Shown: positions 24,465 to 34,309, counted from the stretch's first letter. The stretch is 64,000 nt of DNA from Acidobacteriota bacterium (GCA_016713675.1 JADJOS010000004.1:124001-188000); one strand, 5' to 3'. The notes: generated from the sequence alone by a model not told the origin. Program-made: numbers and translations.

Positions 24465-26972
24465 CTACCTTAATCCCTGGCCGAATTGTTCGGTGCCTAC
24501 GGTGCCGATTCCGTTTAGGCGAAAGGAGAATGTCAGGCGATTTTCTTGGCGGACGCCGATGTTGAAGGTTGAATATTGAAGTGCGAGCGAGCAGCAATCG
24601 TAGGCGTAGCCGACAGTGTAGAGCGAGCTGATGAGCGGCGTTAGGCCGGCGGCACGGCGGTTTTCGAGATCGAAAAAGAGTGATGCTCCGCCGTAGGGGC
24701 CGCGGTCACGGCTTCCGATGAATATTGACGGGCTCCATTGGGCTCCACGGAGCGTCCCGGGTTCGTTGCCAGCGACGTTTGCATATTGAGCAAGCGATGG
24801 TATCAGTGTTACAGCCCGCGTGTAATAGAACGTCTGAAATAATTTGAACAGCTTGCGGTCGTAGCCGAGTGTCGCAGAGATCGCCCTTACGCCGTCGCCC
24901 TGTAAGCCGACGTCGATTCGGGTACTTGCAAAAATGGTCTTTTGCGGGCGATAGGTCGCGTCGATGCTGAGCGGTGAAAATCGTCTCGGAACACCCCCAA
25001 AAGAATAAAAACTAAGTGCGGTTATAGGCTCGATCTGGTTTCGCCTGCCTTGATTGAATGCCCCGCCAAAGGTCTTGTCAAAAAAGTATTTTCCGCGGAT
25101 CGTCAGGCTGAATATCTCATATGGCTGCACCGAAAGAGCGTTCGGCTCGCCCACACTTTTCTCAGCCAAAGCCTTTCGGGCATCGTCGGTGACGGCCTCG
25201 CCATATTTGCGAGTATAAAAACGGTTGGTCACGCCGTATTCTATTTCATTGGTGTCGGTCGCGGTGTCAATATAGTCAAACCTGATGATCTTATTGAAAT
25301 TATCGATGCCCTTAACATACCGATAAGTCAGAAACGGTTCGATTACATGGCGAAAACGGAACGCTTTGTTCTTCCCGTAAAAGTTCCTTGCCAACGCCAC
25401 AGGCCGGACGTCAAACTCAAACTGACCATACTTCCTGATAACATCACGGCCGATGACCCGTCTCATATCATCGAACGAGTTTGAATAATAGGTAACGCGA
25501 GCTGCGGCTGTCGCCGTAAAGTTGAAATACTTCGTTCGAAACGGCACCGTGATCTGCGGATAAATATCGAATCGCTGACCCAACGCAGGCGTAATGGTCG
25601 GGTTGCTGCCGGTCATCTGGGTGTATAACGTGCGGTCGTCCACGTCTTCGCGTCGCGACACGCCGTCAAGACTCGTCTTGAATGAAAAATAAACGTTATC
25701 TAGGAACGAAAGTCTCGAGGGCCGCTTTTCAAAGCTGACACTAGGCAAATTTCGCGTTTTCACCCGAACGTTCGGGATCGATATCACCTGAGAACGGGCG
25801 AGAAAATTGAGCGTGTAATTATTCCAGCTTTTATTGACATAGACCTGCGAAACTTCGATCGGCGAGATGATCTGTTGGATCCCTTCCGTAAAGACCTGCC
25901 GGAAATCAAGATTTGAGGTCAGACGAATGTCCGCAGATGCGGTAAATCCGTTCGAGAAATAATGCACACCCTGTGCGTATACGATCGAACCGCCCTGGTC
26001 CGGATGCTCAGCATCGGCCTTTGCACCAAAGATGCGGTCCTTAACCGCAAAAAAGCCGAAGTCGAAATACGAACGCGAGTTCGCACGCGTCCTGACGTCG
26101 AGCCCGTAACCGACACCGCGACCGCTATAGATATCTGTGCGAAATGTAACGTCCGCCGACCTGCCGAGCGTCAAAAAATACGCCCCAGAAAGAGTAAAAC
26201 CCTTTACCTGTGAATAGCCTACGGTCGGTGTAAGAAACCCGGAACTCCGGTCGCGCTGTTTGATCGGTACCGTTGCATACGGCACGACCATGAGCGGAAC
26301 TCCCTTTATGCGGAATTTCGCGTTTCTCAACTTCACTTTATCGTTCAGAGTGATCGTTGCCTTTGACGACGTAAAACTCCATTTCGGCGTCGCTTCGTCG
26401 CAAGCGGTGAACTCGCCCTTGTAAACGACGATCACATTGAGAGCGGTCTTCTCGACTCGTTCTGCAGTGAAATATATTACGGTGCCGTCGTCGGTCTGGT
26501 TTGTAAAACCGGTCGAATCTTCGAACACTCCGAGCTTTGTCTTGTAATTCCACACCGCTTTGGCACCCGTGATCCGTTGGTCTTCGCCCTGATCAAAGAT
26601 GACGCTGCCGGTGGCCTCCATCTTATTTTCGGCCTGATAAATCACCACTTTCTCTGCCTGGAGACGGTAGATCCCGTAGCGAACGTCAACGTTTCCTTCA
26701 TGCGTGACGATACGCTTTCCGCCTTCGCCCGCGACCGATTGACGGTCGGAATAGACCACGACCTCGCCGTCGCCGCCTTCGGGCTCGATACTCGCTTTCT
26801 TTTTGGGTTTTGGTGCCGCTATGTTTCGTTCAGGCGAGATCGGATTAATGTTCGGGGTATCGGTGATCGGGTTCGCCACCTGCCGTTCGACGGGGTTCGT
26901 TTGCTATGAAAAGCCGACCGCGGAAAGTAATACGGCGAGCAATATTGGGGTGATCAGCTTTGTAAACCGCAT
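24465..26972 (-). CDS. lptD: LPS-assembly protein LptD (amber codon after signal peptide)
   Basis: The outer-membrane barrel that inserts lipopolysaccharide into the outer leaflet. The open part (24465-26879, about 800 residues) starts with an OstA-like periplasmic jelly roll (KRIVTHEGNVDVRYGIYRL, LQAEKVVIYQAENKMEATG, GVPLMVVPYATVPI) and continues as a long beta-barrel. The matching start is ATG 26972: RFTKLITPILLAVLLSAVGFS is a signal peptide in the same frame, but codon 23 is TAG (26904-26906) where CAG would give FSQQTNPVERQ. One C-to-T change therefore separates the sequence from an intact gene. Without the signal peptide the protein could not be exported. Confidence 0.88.
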
Positions 26973-27052
26973 TGTATCAACAAGATAATATTTGATGCTA
27001 ACACGAACTCCGATGAACAATAAAACGGTATGATAGACTTAATTTTTGCAAA

Positions 27053-28423
27053 ATGCCGCCGCTGATTATGACGAAGCCGAACATCCTCGTAGTCGAAGAC
27101 GAAGAGCTGATGCGTACAATACTGCGACAGCTTTTGACCGACGCCGGTTATTCAGTGCTGACCGCGGACAGTGCTGAAACTGCCATTGAGTTATTTGCGC
27201 AGAAAGAGATCGCGGTTACGCTGACCGATATCAAAATGGCGGGCGCTGACGGATTGCAGCTGCTCGATCAGATCAAATCGCTCGATGCGGAGGCTGTCGT
27301 GATCGTCATGACGGCCTATTCGTCGGTCGATACGGCAGTCTCGGCACTGCGAAAAGGAGCTTATGACTATTTGACAAAGCCATTTGTCAACGAAGATCTG
27401 CTTCAGACCGTAAAGAATGCCGCGACTCAGCGGCAGCTATTTCACGAGAACCGATTCCTTCGCCGTGAGATCAAAAAGAAATATAACTTCGCTGAGATCA
27501 TCGGCAAAAGCGACGCGATCCAAAAGGTTTTCGAATTGGTAAATAAGGTCGCCGATACAAATGCGAGCGTGTTGATCCAGGGCGAAAGCGGAACCGGAAA
27601 GGAGCTGATCGCTCGCTCGCTGCATTTCAGCAGCGGCCGAACTGATGGCCCCTTTCTCGCCATAAATTGCGGTGCCTTGCCTGAATCACTGCTCGAAAGC
27701 GAGTTGTTTGGGCACGTCAAAGGCGCGTTCACAGGCGCTGTCAGCGAAAGTAAAGGGATGTTTCGATCGGCATCGGGCGGAACGCTGTTTCTTGACGAGA
27801 TCGGCGAGATGTCACCGGTCTTGCAGGTAAAGCTGCTGCGGGCTTTGCAGGAACACGAGGTAACGCCGGTCGGCTCCGCCATCGCGAAACAGTTCGACGC
27901 CCGAATTATCGCCGCGACCAATAAAGATCTCGAAACCGAGGTCTCCGAGGGACGGTTTCGCGAAGATTTGTATTATCGGCTAAATGTCCTGCAGATCACG
28001 GTGCCGCCGCTTCGCGATCGCCGCGAGGACATACCGTTGCTCGTCCGGCATTTTGTGGGCAAAACATCTAAGAGTAAGGATGCTGTCGGAATAAGCGTTT
28101 CAAAAGAGGCTATCTCGGCACTTTCCGGCTACGATTGGCCGGGCAACGTTCGCGAACTTGAGAATGCGATCGAACGAGCTGTAATACTCTGTACCAGTGA
28201 GATCACTGTCGATGATCTGCCTCAAAAGATCGCCGCAGCTGCAGCCGGAAGGTTTGAAACCCGAGATCCGGACGGCTTTCGGCCAACACTTGAGGAGATG
28301 GAACGCCGGTATGTCACCGAGACCCTTACGTCCGTCGGAGAAGACAAGGCAAAAGCTGCAGAGATATTGGGGATCGACCTGTCGACGCTTTACCGGAAAT
28401 TGAAACGTTATGATGAGCTCTAA
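27053..28423 (+). CDS. NtrC-family sigma54-dependent response regulator
   Basis: A 456-residue three-domain activator. The receiver domain (about 8-125) has the phospho-acceptor Asp59 in TLTDIKMAGADG and the conserved TAYSSVDTAV and YDYLTKPF. The AAA+ domain (about 150-385) has Walker A GESGTGKE, the sigma54 loop GAFTGA and the Walker B motif GGTLFLDEIGEM. The C-terminal Fis-type helix-turn-helix reads KAAEILGIDLSTLYRKLKRY. It activates sigma54 promoters when phosphorylated by a histidine kinase. No kinase is adjacent, so it is an orphan here. ATG 27053 or 27068 may be the start. It is divergent from lptD. Confidence 0.93.
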   Translation: MPPLIMTKPNILVVEDEELMRTILRQLLTDAGYSVLTADSAETAIELFAQKEIAVTLTDIKMAGADGLQLLDQIKSLDAEAVVIVMTAYSSVDTAVSALRKGAYDYLTKPFVNEDLLQTVKNAATQRQLFHENRFLRREIKKKYNFAEIIGKSDAIQKVFELVNKVADTNASVLIQGESGTGKELIARSLHFSSGRTDGPFLAINCGALPESLLESELFGHVKGAFTGAVSESKGMFRSASGGTLFLDEIGEMSPVLQVKLLRALQEHEVTPVGSAIAKQFDARIIAATNKDLETEVSEGRFREDLYYRLNVLQITVPPLRDRREDIPLLVRHFVGKTSKSKDAVGISVSKEAISALSGYDWPGNVRELENAIERAVILCTSEITVDDLPQKIAAAAAGRFETRDPDGFRPTLEEMERRYVTETLTSVGEDKAKAAEILGIDLSTLYRKLKRYDEL

Positions 28424-28426
28424 ATC

Positions 28427-28918
28427 CTATTTTGCCGAAACATCAAGCACGAAATAATCAGTATTATCGATCCGCGTGACCGAGCCGTTTTTGTAAGGTT
28501 CTTGAAGAAAACTGCTTGCAGCGTATGATTTTCCGGAAAGGGTATCGTCGCCGCTCATTGAGCTCTGGGCTATCAATTCGGCCGGAAACCATGATTCTGT
28601 AGAGATGGTGGCAGGTTGCGACGGGCGGCTCTTTTCAGCTTCTGCAACAAGCCTGGCCGAATCGGTCGGCATCAGGCGAAACACTGCCACCAGTTTCTTA
28701 TTGGTCTCATCTTCTTTCCAAACGATATCATCGGTTTCGTAAGGAATATTGATGAGTACGCCGAGTTCCTCGACGTTCGTTTTCGCAGCCGAATTGGCCC
28801 GATTCGCGGACGATGGACGATTCGCATTTACGGCATTATTCGAACCATTTCCACACCCGGCAGATATCGCGGCGAGTATCGAGATAATTAACATTGCGAT
28901 CAGCCGCCTTTTTGCCAT
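28427..28918 (-). CDS. Putative lipoprotein, hypothetical
   Basis: From ATG 28918 (MAKRRLIAMLIISILAAISAGCGNG) this is a 163-residue protein with a textbook lipobox (ISAGC) and a Ser/Asn/Ala-rich linker after the lipidated Cys. The mature domain (about 55-163) is unrecognised, with an alternating beta pattern at its end (NGSVTRIDNTDYFVLDV). The open frame extends upstream to 29029, but the extra residues are unlike a signal peptide. The gene converges on the NtrC-type gene with 3 bases between the stops. Confidence 0.7.
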   Translation of the reverse strand: MAKRRLIAMLIISILAAISAGCGNGSNNAVNANRPSSANRANSAAKTNVEELGVLINIPYETDDIVWKEDETNKKLVAVFRLMPTDSARLVAEAEKSRPSQPATISTESWFPAELIAQSSMSGDDTLSGKSYAASSFLQEPYKNGSVTRIDNTDYFVLDVSAK

Positions 28919-28940
28919 TTGCCAATTGTAAGCGTACATC

Positions 28941-28953
28941 TGCCAAGTTGGCA
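28941..28953. promoter_or_regulatory. TGCCAA-G-TTGGCA palindrome upstream of the lipoprotein
   Basis: A 13-base perfect palindrome lies 22 bases upstream of the lipoprotein start, with a further TGCCAA half-site at 28920-28925. It may be an operator in the leader or promoter of this gene. No known regulator pattern was matched with confidence. Confidence 0.3.
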
Positions 28954-29072
28954 ATATAGGATCGGTTCCTTTACCTCCATTTCGGCCGCGGATGGAGGAA
29001 TGCCGGTCTTGCGTACTACGGTATATCAACTTAAACTATCGTTTGAACTATATTTGATCGGCTCATAACAGA

Positions 29073-30752
29073 ATGAATACAACGGAAGCAAAATCAGCAG
29101 CAAGTGAAGCCCAGGCAGAGGTCGAACGCTGGGAAAGCGAGACACTTTCACCGGTTTTGGCACGCACGCCGGAACGTAAAACGTCGTTCGAAGGCATAAG
29201 TCTCGAACCGGTCGAACGGCTATACAGTGATGCAGATGTCGAGGACATTAGCGAGGTTGGATTCCCCGGCGAGTTTCCATATAAACGAGGCATTCATCCG
29301 ACCGGCTACCGCGGCAAGCTGTGGACAATGCGACAGTTTGCGGGGTTTTCGTCTCCTGAGGAGACGAATCGGCGGTTCAAATATCTGATGGCTCAAGGCC
29401 AGACAGGTTTGAGCGTGGCGTACGATCTGCCGGCTTTGATGGGCCTCGATTGTGATTCCCCGCTAAGCGAAGGCGAGGTTGGGAAATGCGGCGTTGCCGT
29501 GTCTTCACTTGCTGATTTCGAGGTGTTGTTCGATGGCATTCCCCTCGATCAGGTGACGGTCTCGCAGACGATCAACGCTCCGGCACCGATCTTTCTCGCG
29601 ATGTATCTGGTTGTCGCTGAGAAACAAAAGGCTGATTTCACAAAGATCTCGGGCACGCTGCAAAACGACATTCTCAAAGAATACATTGCTCAAAAGGAAT
29701 GGATCTACCCGATCAAGCCGGCGATGAAGCTGGTCATTGACACCTTTGAATACACGACCAAACACGTACCGAAATACAATCCGATCTCGGTGAGCGGGTA
29801 TCACATCCGCGAAGCCGGAGCGACGGCTTTGCAGGAACTGGCGTTCACGCTCCGTGACGGAGTCGAATATGTGCAGTATGGAGTCGATCGCGGGATGGAT
29901 GTGGATGAGTTTGTGCCGCGTATCTCGTTCTTCTTCAACGCTCACAACGATTTCTTCGAAGAGATAGCCAAATACCGTGCTGCCCGCGTCGTTTGGGCTC
30001 GGACAATGAAAGAACGATTCGGAGCAAAGAATCCGCGGACAATGCAGATGCGTTTTCATACGCAGACGGCCGGAGTGTCGCTCACGGTCCAGCAACCGCT
30101 CAATAATATCGCCCGCGTCGCGATACAAGCACTTGCGGGAGTTCTTGGCGGTACGCAATCCCTGCACACTGATTCGTACGACGAAGCCCTTGCATTACCC
30201 ACGGATGCCGCCGCTTTGATAGCACTGCGTACGCAGCAGATCATCGCCGAGGAAACCGGTGTCGCAAATACAGTCGACCCGCTCGGCGGCAGTTGGTATG
30301 TCGAGTCGTTGACACAAAAAATGATCGACGGATGCATGGACTATTTTGAAAAGATCGACGGTTTCGGCGGCATGGTCGAGGCCGTCGAGGCCGGATTTCC
30401 GCAACGGGAGATCCAAGAGTCAGCCTATCAATACCAAAAAGCGGTCGAACGCAACGAACAGGTCATCGTAGGCGTCAACAAATACGCCATGGACGAAGGC
30501 GAATCGACCTATAAGATACTCCAGATCGACGAAAGCGTCCGCGACCACCAGCTTCTCCGAATGGAACACGTCAAATCCGTCCGCGACGCGGGTGCCGTTG
30601 CCATTGCCCTAGAAAAACTAAAAACGGCTGCAAATTTGAACGACAACACAATGCCGTCGATCATCGAGGCCGTCGCCGCATACGCTACGGTCGAAGAGAT
30701 CTGTGTAGCCTTGCGGGATGTGTATGGAATTTATGAAGAACCGGCGTTTTAG
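29073..30752 (+). CDS. Acyl-CoA mutase large subunit (methylmalonyl/isobutyryl-CoA mutase family)
   Basis: A 559-residue catalytic subunit with the TIM-barrel substrate domain (HPTGYRGKLWTMRQFAGF, GLSVAYDLPALMGLDCDSPL, TISGTLQNDILKEYIAQ-like region, NNIARVAIQALAGVLGGTQSLHTDSYDEAL). It ends at about 550 residues without the cobalamin-binding domain, as in two-chain enzymes of the isobutyryl-CoA or methylmalonyl-CoA mutase type. The small B12-binding partner is not in the window. The KEYIAQKEW stretch has Gln where methylmalonyl-CoA-specific enzymes usually carry Arg, which leans toward an isobutyryl- or other acyl-CoA mutase, but I cannot settle substrate from sequence alone. Confidence 0.85.
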   Translation: MNTTEAKSAASEAQAEVERWESETLSPVLARTPERKTSFEGISLEPVERLYSDADVEDISEVGFPGEFPYKRGIHPTGYRGKLWTMRQFAGFSSPEETNRRFKYLMAQGQTGLSVAYDLPALMGLDCDSPLSEGEVGKCGVAVSSLADFEVLFDGIPLDQVTVSQTINAPAPIFLAMYLVVAEKQKADFTKISGTLQNDILKEYIAQKEWIYPIKPAMKLVIDTFEYTTKHVPKYNPISVSGYHIREAGATALQELAFTLRDGVEYVQYGVDRGMDVDEFVPRISFFFNAHNDFFEEIAKYRAARVVWARTMKERFGAKNPRTMQMRFHTQTAGVSLTVQQPLNNIARVAIQALAGVLGGTQSLHTDSYDEALALPTDAAALIALRTQQIIAEETGVANTVDPLGGSWYVESLTQKMIDGCMDYFEKIDGFGGMVEAVEAGFPQREIQESAYQYQKAVERNEQVIVGVNKYAMDEGESTYKILQIDESVRDHQLLRMEHVKSVRDAGAVAIALEKLKTAANLNDNTMPSIIEAVAAYATVEEICVALRDVYGIYEEPAF

Positions 30753-30831
30753 ATCTCATACAGCCCTCAGCTATTAGCCATTAGTTTACAAGCTCGTAGC
30801 TGAAAACTGTCGCCTGGTCGAATAAATCGCT

Positions 30832-30924
30832 ATACAAGATTTCAAGAATCTCAAAGTCTGGCAGAAAGCGCATGAATTAGCTCTTTTAACTTATCAAATC
30901 ACGGAAGATTTCCCGAAAGAATAA
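30832..30924 (+). pseudogene. Remnant of a four-helix-bundle (23S rRNA IVS-type) protein gene
   Basis: Thirty codons read DFKNLKVWQKAHELALLTYQ and then ITEDFPKE before TAA. This is the recognisable N terminus of the S23/four-helix-bundle protein family (usually about 120 residues). No start codon and no remaining two thirds are present. The fragment abuts the truncated end of the opposite-strand remnant, so a deletion probably fused two decayed genes here. The preceding ~75 bases hold nothing recognisable. Confidence 0.65.
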
Positions 30925-30927
30925 TGG

Positions 30928-31338
30928 TCGGCCTTACCGTCTTTGTCAGTATCGCGAAGTACGATCACCGAATTCGCCCTTGAATCAGCCACAAATACAG
31001 CGCCAGTCGGAGCTAGTGCCATTTACCGCGGATATCGAAAATCACCTTCGGCAAATACATTGCCCCTAAACCCTTTTGGCACCTTCAGCTATGCATTCTC
31101 GGGTCTGAGGGAGTACCTTTGATCCCCGGCGAGCACTTTCAGTATGAAAGGGCGAAGGCAACTTCCCTGGATCGACCGAATGAACCGACGGCTTCTCAAC
31201 ATTTACGATCTCGGGCAGCTTCGGCGGAACAAATGCCAGCGTCGCGGTCGGAGTCGGCGTCTGGGCACATACTGCGGTTAAGAGCATGAACAACAATAAA
31301 GCGGCAGCGGCGCCGTTTTTGATATACTGTGGTTTCAT
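30928..31338 (-). pseudogene. Remnant of an exported sorbosone-dehydrogenase-like (PQQ/NHL) gene
   Basis: From ATG 31338 a signal peptide (MKPQYIKNGAAAALLLFMLL) and a Thr/Pro linker lead into a frame change near 31070. The second frame gives GNVFAEGDFRYPR, a TAA where the family has Trp, then MALAPTGAVFVADSRANS and VIVLRDTDKDGKAD, which are the first blades of a secreted sugar-dehydrogenase-like propeller. The coding match stops at about 30928, next to the four-helix-bundle remnant. At most about 135 codons of a gene of several hundred remain, so the gene is dead. Confidence 0.65.
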
Positions 31339-31354
31339 ATTAGGTAATAATTGC

Positions 31355-31843
31355 ATGTCCGAGAATTTGTCTATTATTTACGACGATAGTCGTGCCGCTG
31401 CAAATAGCACAACCGCTCTCGGCGAACGAGGTGAGCGATTGGCAGCTGAATATCTGACGAAGATCGGATTTCGCACGGTCATCACCAACTTTAAGGTGCC
31501 CGTCGGCCGCAACAGCAAGGGCGTTTCGGTGACCGGCGAGATCGACATCGTCGCTCTCGATGGCGATACGCTGTGCTTTATTGAGGTCAAAACTCGGCGA
31601 TCGGATGAATTCACGCCCGTGATCACAGCGGTCGACCTTAAAAAACAACGGCAGATCATCAGAACGGCTAAGGTATACCGCCGAATGTTCGGGATCCGCG
31701 ACATCGATTTTCGTTATGATGTCGTCACGGTATTGATGCCAAAATATGCAGAACCAACGGTCGAACTGATCAAAGGCTTTTGGATTGAAAGCAAATTTCG
31801 CAAGCAAAGTTGGAGTAATAACGCCTGGTACGATTTTGTGTGA
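31355..31843 (+). CDS. yraN: UPF0102 family protein (YraN-like endonuclease fold)
   Basis: 162 residues from ATG 31355, preferred over upstream in-frame starts that lie inside the divergent remnant. The restriction-endonuclease-like core is visible: LGERGERLAAEYLTKIGF, TGEIDIVALDGDTLCFIEVKTR (Asp and Glu-x-Lys of the metal site) and KKQRQIIRTAKVYRR. The family is widespread and thought to act on DNA, possibly in competence or repair, but its exact role is undefined. It is followed after 49 bases by the S9 peptidase. Confidence 0.88.
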   Translation: MSENLSIIYDDSRAAANSTTALGERGERLAAEYLTKIGFRTVITNFKVPVGRNSKGVSVTGEIDIVALDGDTLCFIEVKTRRSDEFTPVITAVDLKKQRQIIRTAKVYRRMFGIRDIDFRYDVVTVLMPKYAEPTVELIKGFWIESKFRKQSWSNNAWYDFV

Positions 31844-31892
31844 ACCATCCGCACCATAAACGCGTACTGAATCAAAGAATAATCTAAATACT

Positions 31893-34253
31893 ATGAAAAT
31901 ATCGCTGATCTTATCAACGTTTGTTTTATCGCTGTTTGTGTTTTCAACGGTTGCCGCGGCGCAAATGCCGGCCCTTATCGACCGGGAGCTGATATTCGGC
32001 AATCCGGAATACGCTGGCGCCCAAATATCGCCTGACGGCAAATATATCTCGTTCGTAAAGCCTTTCAAAGGCACAATGAATGTTTGGGTCAAGGGCGTCG
32101 ACGAAGCTTTTGACGCCGCCCGCCCGATGACCGCCGATCTCTCGCGGCCGGTGCGAAACTATTTTTGGTCGCGTGACGGCAGGTTCATTTTGTACGTGCA
32201 GGATAAGGGCGGCGATGAGAATTTCAACGTCTATGCCGTCAATCCCGCTGACAGGCCGGCGGCGGGCTCAGATGTTCCGACAGCTCGAAATCTCACGGAC
32301 GCCAAGGGTATCCGTGCGATGATACAGGCGGTGCCTAAATCAGACCCGGATGCGATCTATGTCGGGATCAACGACCGCGACCCCGCATGGCACGACCTCT
32401 ATAAGGTAAAGATCTCGACCGGTGAACGGACAAAGATCAGCGAGAATCGTGACCGATATCAGGGAATGATCTTTGACAACACTGACAAATTGCGGCTTGC
32501 CGTCCGTTCGGCCCAGAATGGCGATACCGAGATCCTTAAGGTCGCGGCAGACGGAAAAGCAACCAAGATCTACGACTGCAACGCATTCGAATCATGCGGC
32601 CCGATCAAGTTCCACAAGGATAACAAGCTCGTCTATATGCAGACGAACAAGGGCAATCTCGATCTGATCGAGCTCGTCCTAATGGATGCGGAAACGGGTG
32701 CTGTCACTAAGGTCGAAAGCGATCCGCTCGGCAAGGTCGATTTTGGCGGAGCCAATTTCTCCGAGGTGACCGACGAACTGATCGCCACCACCTACGAAGA
32801 AGACCGCGACCGCATCTATTGGAAAAACAAGAGTTACGAGAAAGATTATAACTACATCAAAAAACAGTTGGGCGACCGTGACGTCAATTTTCAATCGGCC
32901 ACCAGGGACGAGACCAAGTTTATCGTTGTAACCTCAAGTGATGTCGATCCCGGCACGGTGTGGTTGTTTGACCGCAAATCCAGGAATTTGAAGACTCTCT
33001 ATCAGGTCCGAGAAAAACTTGACCGCAAAGCACTCTCGCCGATGACGCCGGTCAAATACAAATCCTCAGACGGCCTCGAGATCCCGGCATATCTTACAAT
33101 TCCAAAAGGCTCATCCGGCAAGAACCTGCCGGTCGTGATGTATATTCACGGCGGACCTTGGGGTCGCGATTCATGGGGATATCATTCGTATGCTCAGTTC
33201 CTGTCGAATCGCGGCTATGCCGTGCTTCAGCCAAATTTCCGTGCTTCTACAGGTTATGGCAAGAAATTCCTCAACGCCGGCAACAATCAATGGGGCGAGA
33301 AAATGCAGGACGATATCACCTGGGGCGTCAAATACCTCGTCGAACAGGGCATCGCGGATCCGAAACGCGTCGCCATAATGGGCGGCAGTTACGGCGGCTA
33401 TGCGGCACTCGCGGGGGTGACCTTTACGCCTGATGTTTATGCTGCATCGGTGGCGATCGTGCCGCCGTCGAATCTGCAGACGCTGCTCGATTCGATCCCG
33501 CCGTATTGGGAAGCGATCCGCGAAACATTCTACAAACGCATGGGCGATCCGCGAACCGAGGCCGGAAAAGCCCAAATGAAACGCCAGTCGCCGCATGCCC
33601 ATGCCGACAAGATAAAAACGCCGCTGATGGTAGTGCAGGGAGCCAACGATCCGCGCGTCAAACAGCGTGAATCGGACCAGATCGTCGTTGCGTTGCGGGA
33701 CCGTAACTATCCCGTCGAGTACATTCTCGCTCCTGACGAAGGCCACGGCTTTGCTCGACCGGTCAACAACATGGCGATGCTCGCCGCGACCGAAAAGTTC
33801 CTCGCGAAACATATCGGCGGCCGCTACCAGGAGACAATGACGCCGGAGGTCGCAAAACGCCTCGGTGAGATCACAGTTGATCCGAAGAAAGTTGTCATCA
33901 AAGATCCGAATGCACCGGCGGCAACTCCGTCAGGGCCGGCAACGGCTGCCGCGAGCCTAAACGGCAAATGGACGCTGGTCGCTGATGCAGGCGGGCAGGT
34001 GATTTCGATCGCGGTCGAATTCAAACAGACCGGTACCGATTTTACGGGGGCTACCTATTCGCAAATGGGCAACGGCACGATCAGCGGAGGCAAGGTCACT
34101 GGCACGGATTTCACCGGAAACCTCAACGCTGATGTTCAGGGCCAGATCGTTGCGTTCGCGATTGCGGGCAGCGTCGACGGTGACAAGATTAGCGGGACTT
34201 TCTCCAACCCGGGATTTGGGTCGATACCGTTTACAGCGACGCGAGACAAGTAG
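31893..34253 (+). CDS. Secreted S9 (prolyl oligopeptidase-type) peptidase with C-terminal extension
   Basis: 786 residues with a signal peptide (LILSTFVLSLFVFSTVAAAQ). A beta-propeller (about 30-380, with PD40-like AQISPDGKYISFVK) is followed by the alpha/beta-hydrolase domain, which has HGGPWGRD, nucleophile Ser499 in GGSYGGYAAL, Asp586 in GANDPRV and His618 in DEGHGF. These enzymes cleave peptides, often dipeptidyl- or acylaminoacyl-type. Residues about 680-786 add an Ala/Pro linker and a small beta-rich module (LNGKWTLVADAGGQVISIAV, ITGTFSNPGFG-like turns) outside the usual family length, possibly a binding or lipocalin-like domain. Confidence 0.9.
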   Translation: MKISLILSTFVLSLFVFSTVAAAQMPALIDRELIFGNPEYAGAQISPDGKYISFVKPFKGTMNVWVKGVDEAFDAARPMTADLSRPVRNYFWSRDGRFILYVQDKGGDENFNVYAVNPADRPAAGSDVPTARNLTDAKGIRAMIQAVPKSDPDAIYVGINDRDPAWHDLYKVKISTGERTKISENRDRYQGMIFDNTDKLRLAVRSAQNGDTEILKVAADGKATKIYDCNAFESCGPIKFHKDNKLVYMQTNKGNLDLIELVLMDAETGAVTKVESDPLGKVDFGGANFSEVTDELIATTYEEDRDRIYWKNKSYEKDYNYIKKQLGDRDVNFQSATRDETKFIVVTSSDVDPGTVWLFDRKSRNLKTLYQVREKLDRKALSPMTPVKYKSSDGLEIPAYLTIPKGSSGKNLPVVMYIHGGPWGRDSWGYHSYAQFLSNRGYAVLQPNFRASTGYGKKFLNAGNNQWGEKMQDDITWGVKYLVEQGIADPKRVAIMGGSYGGYAALAGVTFTPDVYAASVAIVPPSNLQTLLDSIPPYWEAIRETFYKRMGDPRTEAGKAQMKRQSPHAHADKIKTPLMVVQGANDPRVKQRESDQIVVALRDRNYPVEYILAPDEGHGFARPVNNMAMLAATEKFLAKHIGGRYQETMTPEVAKRLGEITVDPKKVVIKDPNAPAATPSGPATAAASLNGKWTLVADAGGQVISIAVEFKQTGTDFTGATYSQMGNGTISGGKVTGTDFTGNLNADVQGQIVAFAIAGSVDGDKISGTFSNPGFGSIPFTATRDK

Positions 34254-34271
34254 CCCGCGGCTTTCATTAAG

Positions 34272-34309
34272 AAAAAAAAATAGACGCCCGGCGTTCCTGC
34301 CGGGCGTCT
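34272..34309 (-). terminator. Intrinsic terminator, mainly for the TonB receptor
   Basis: An 11-pair perfect stem, AGACGCCCGGC (34282-34292) with GCCGGGCGTCT (34299-34309), has a six-base loop. On the minus strand it is followed by a T9 run (the A run at 34272-34280), so it best serves the leftward TonB-receptor gene. It can also stop the S9 gene. Confidence 0.88.

Noticed and set aside
33171..33812. 213-codon minus-strand frame
   Set aside because: Antisense to the catalytic domain of the S9 peptidase; composition is that of a shadow frame.
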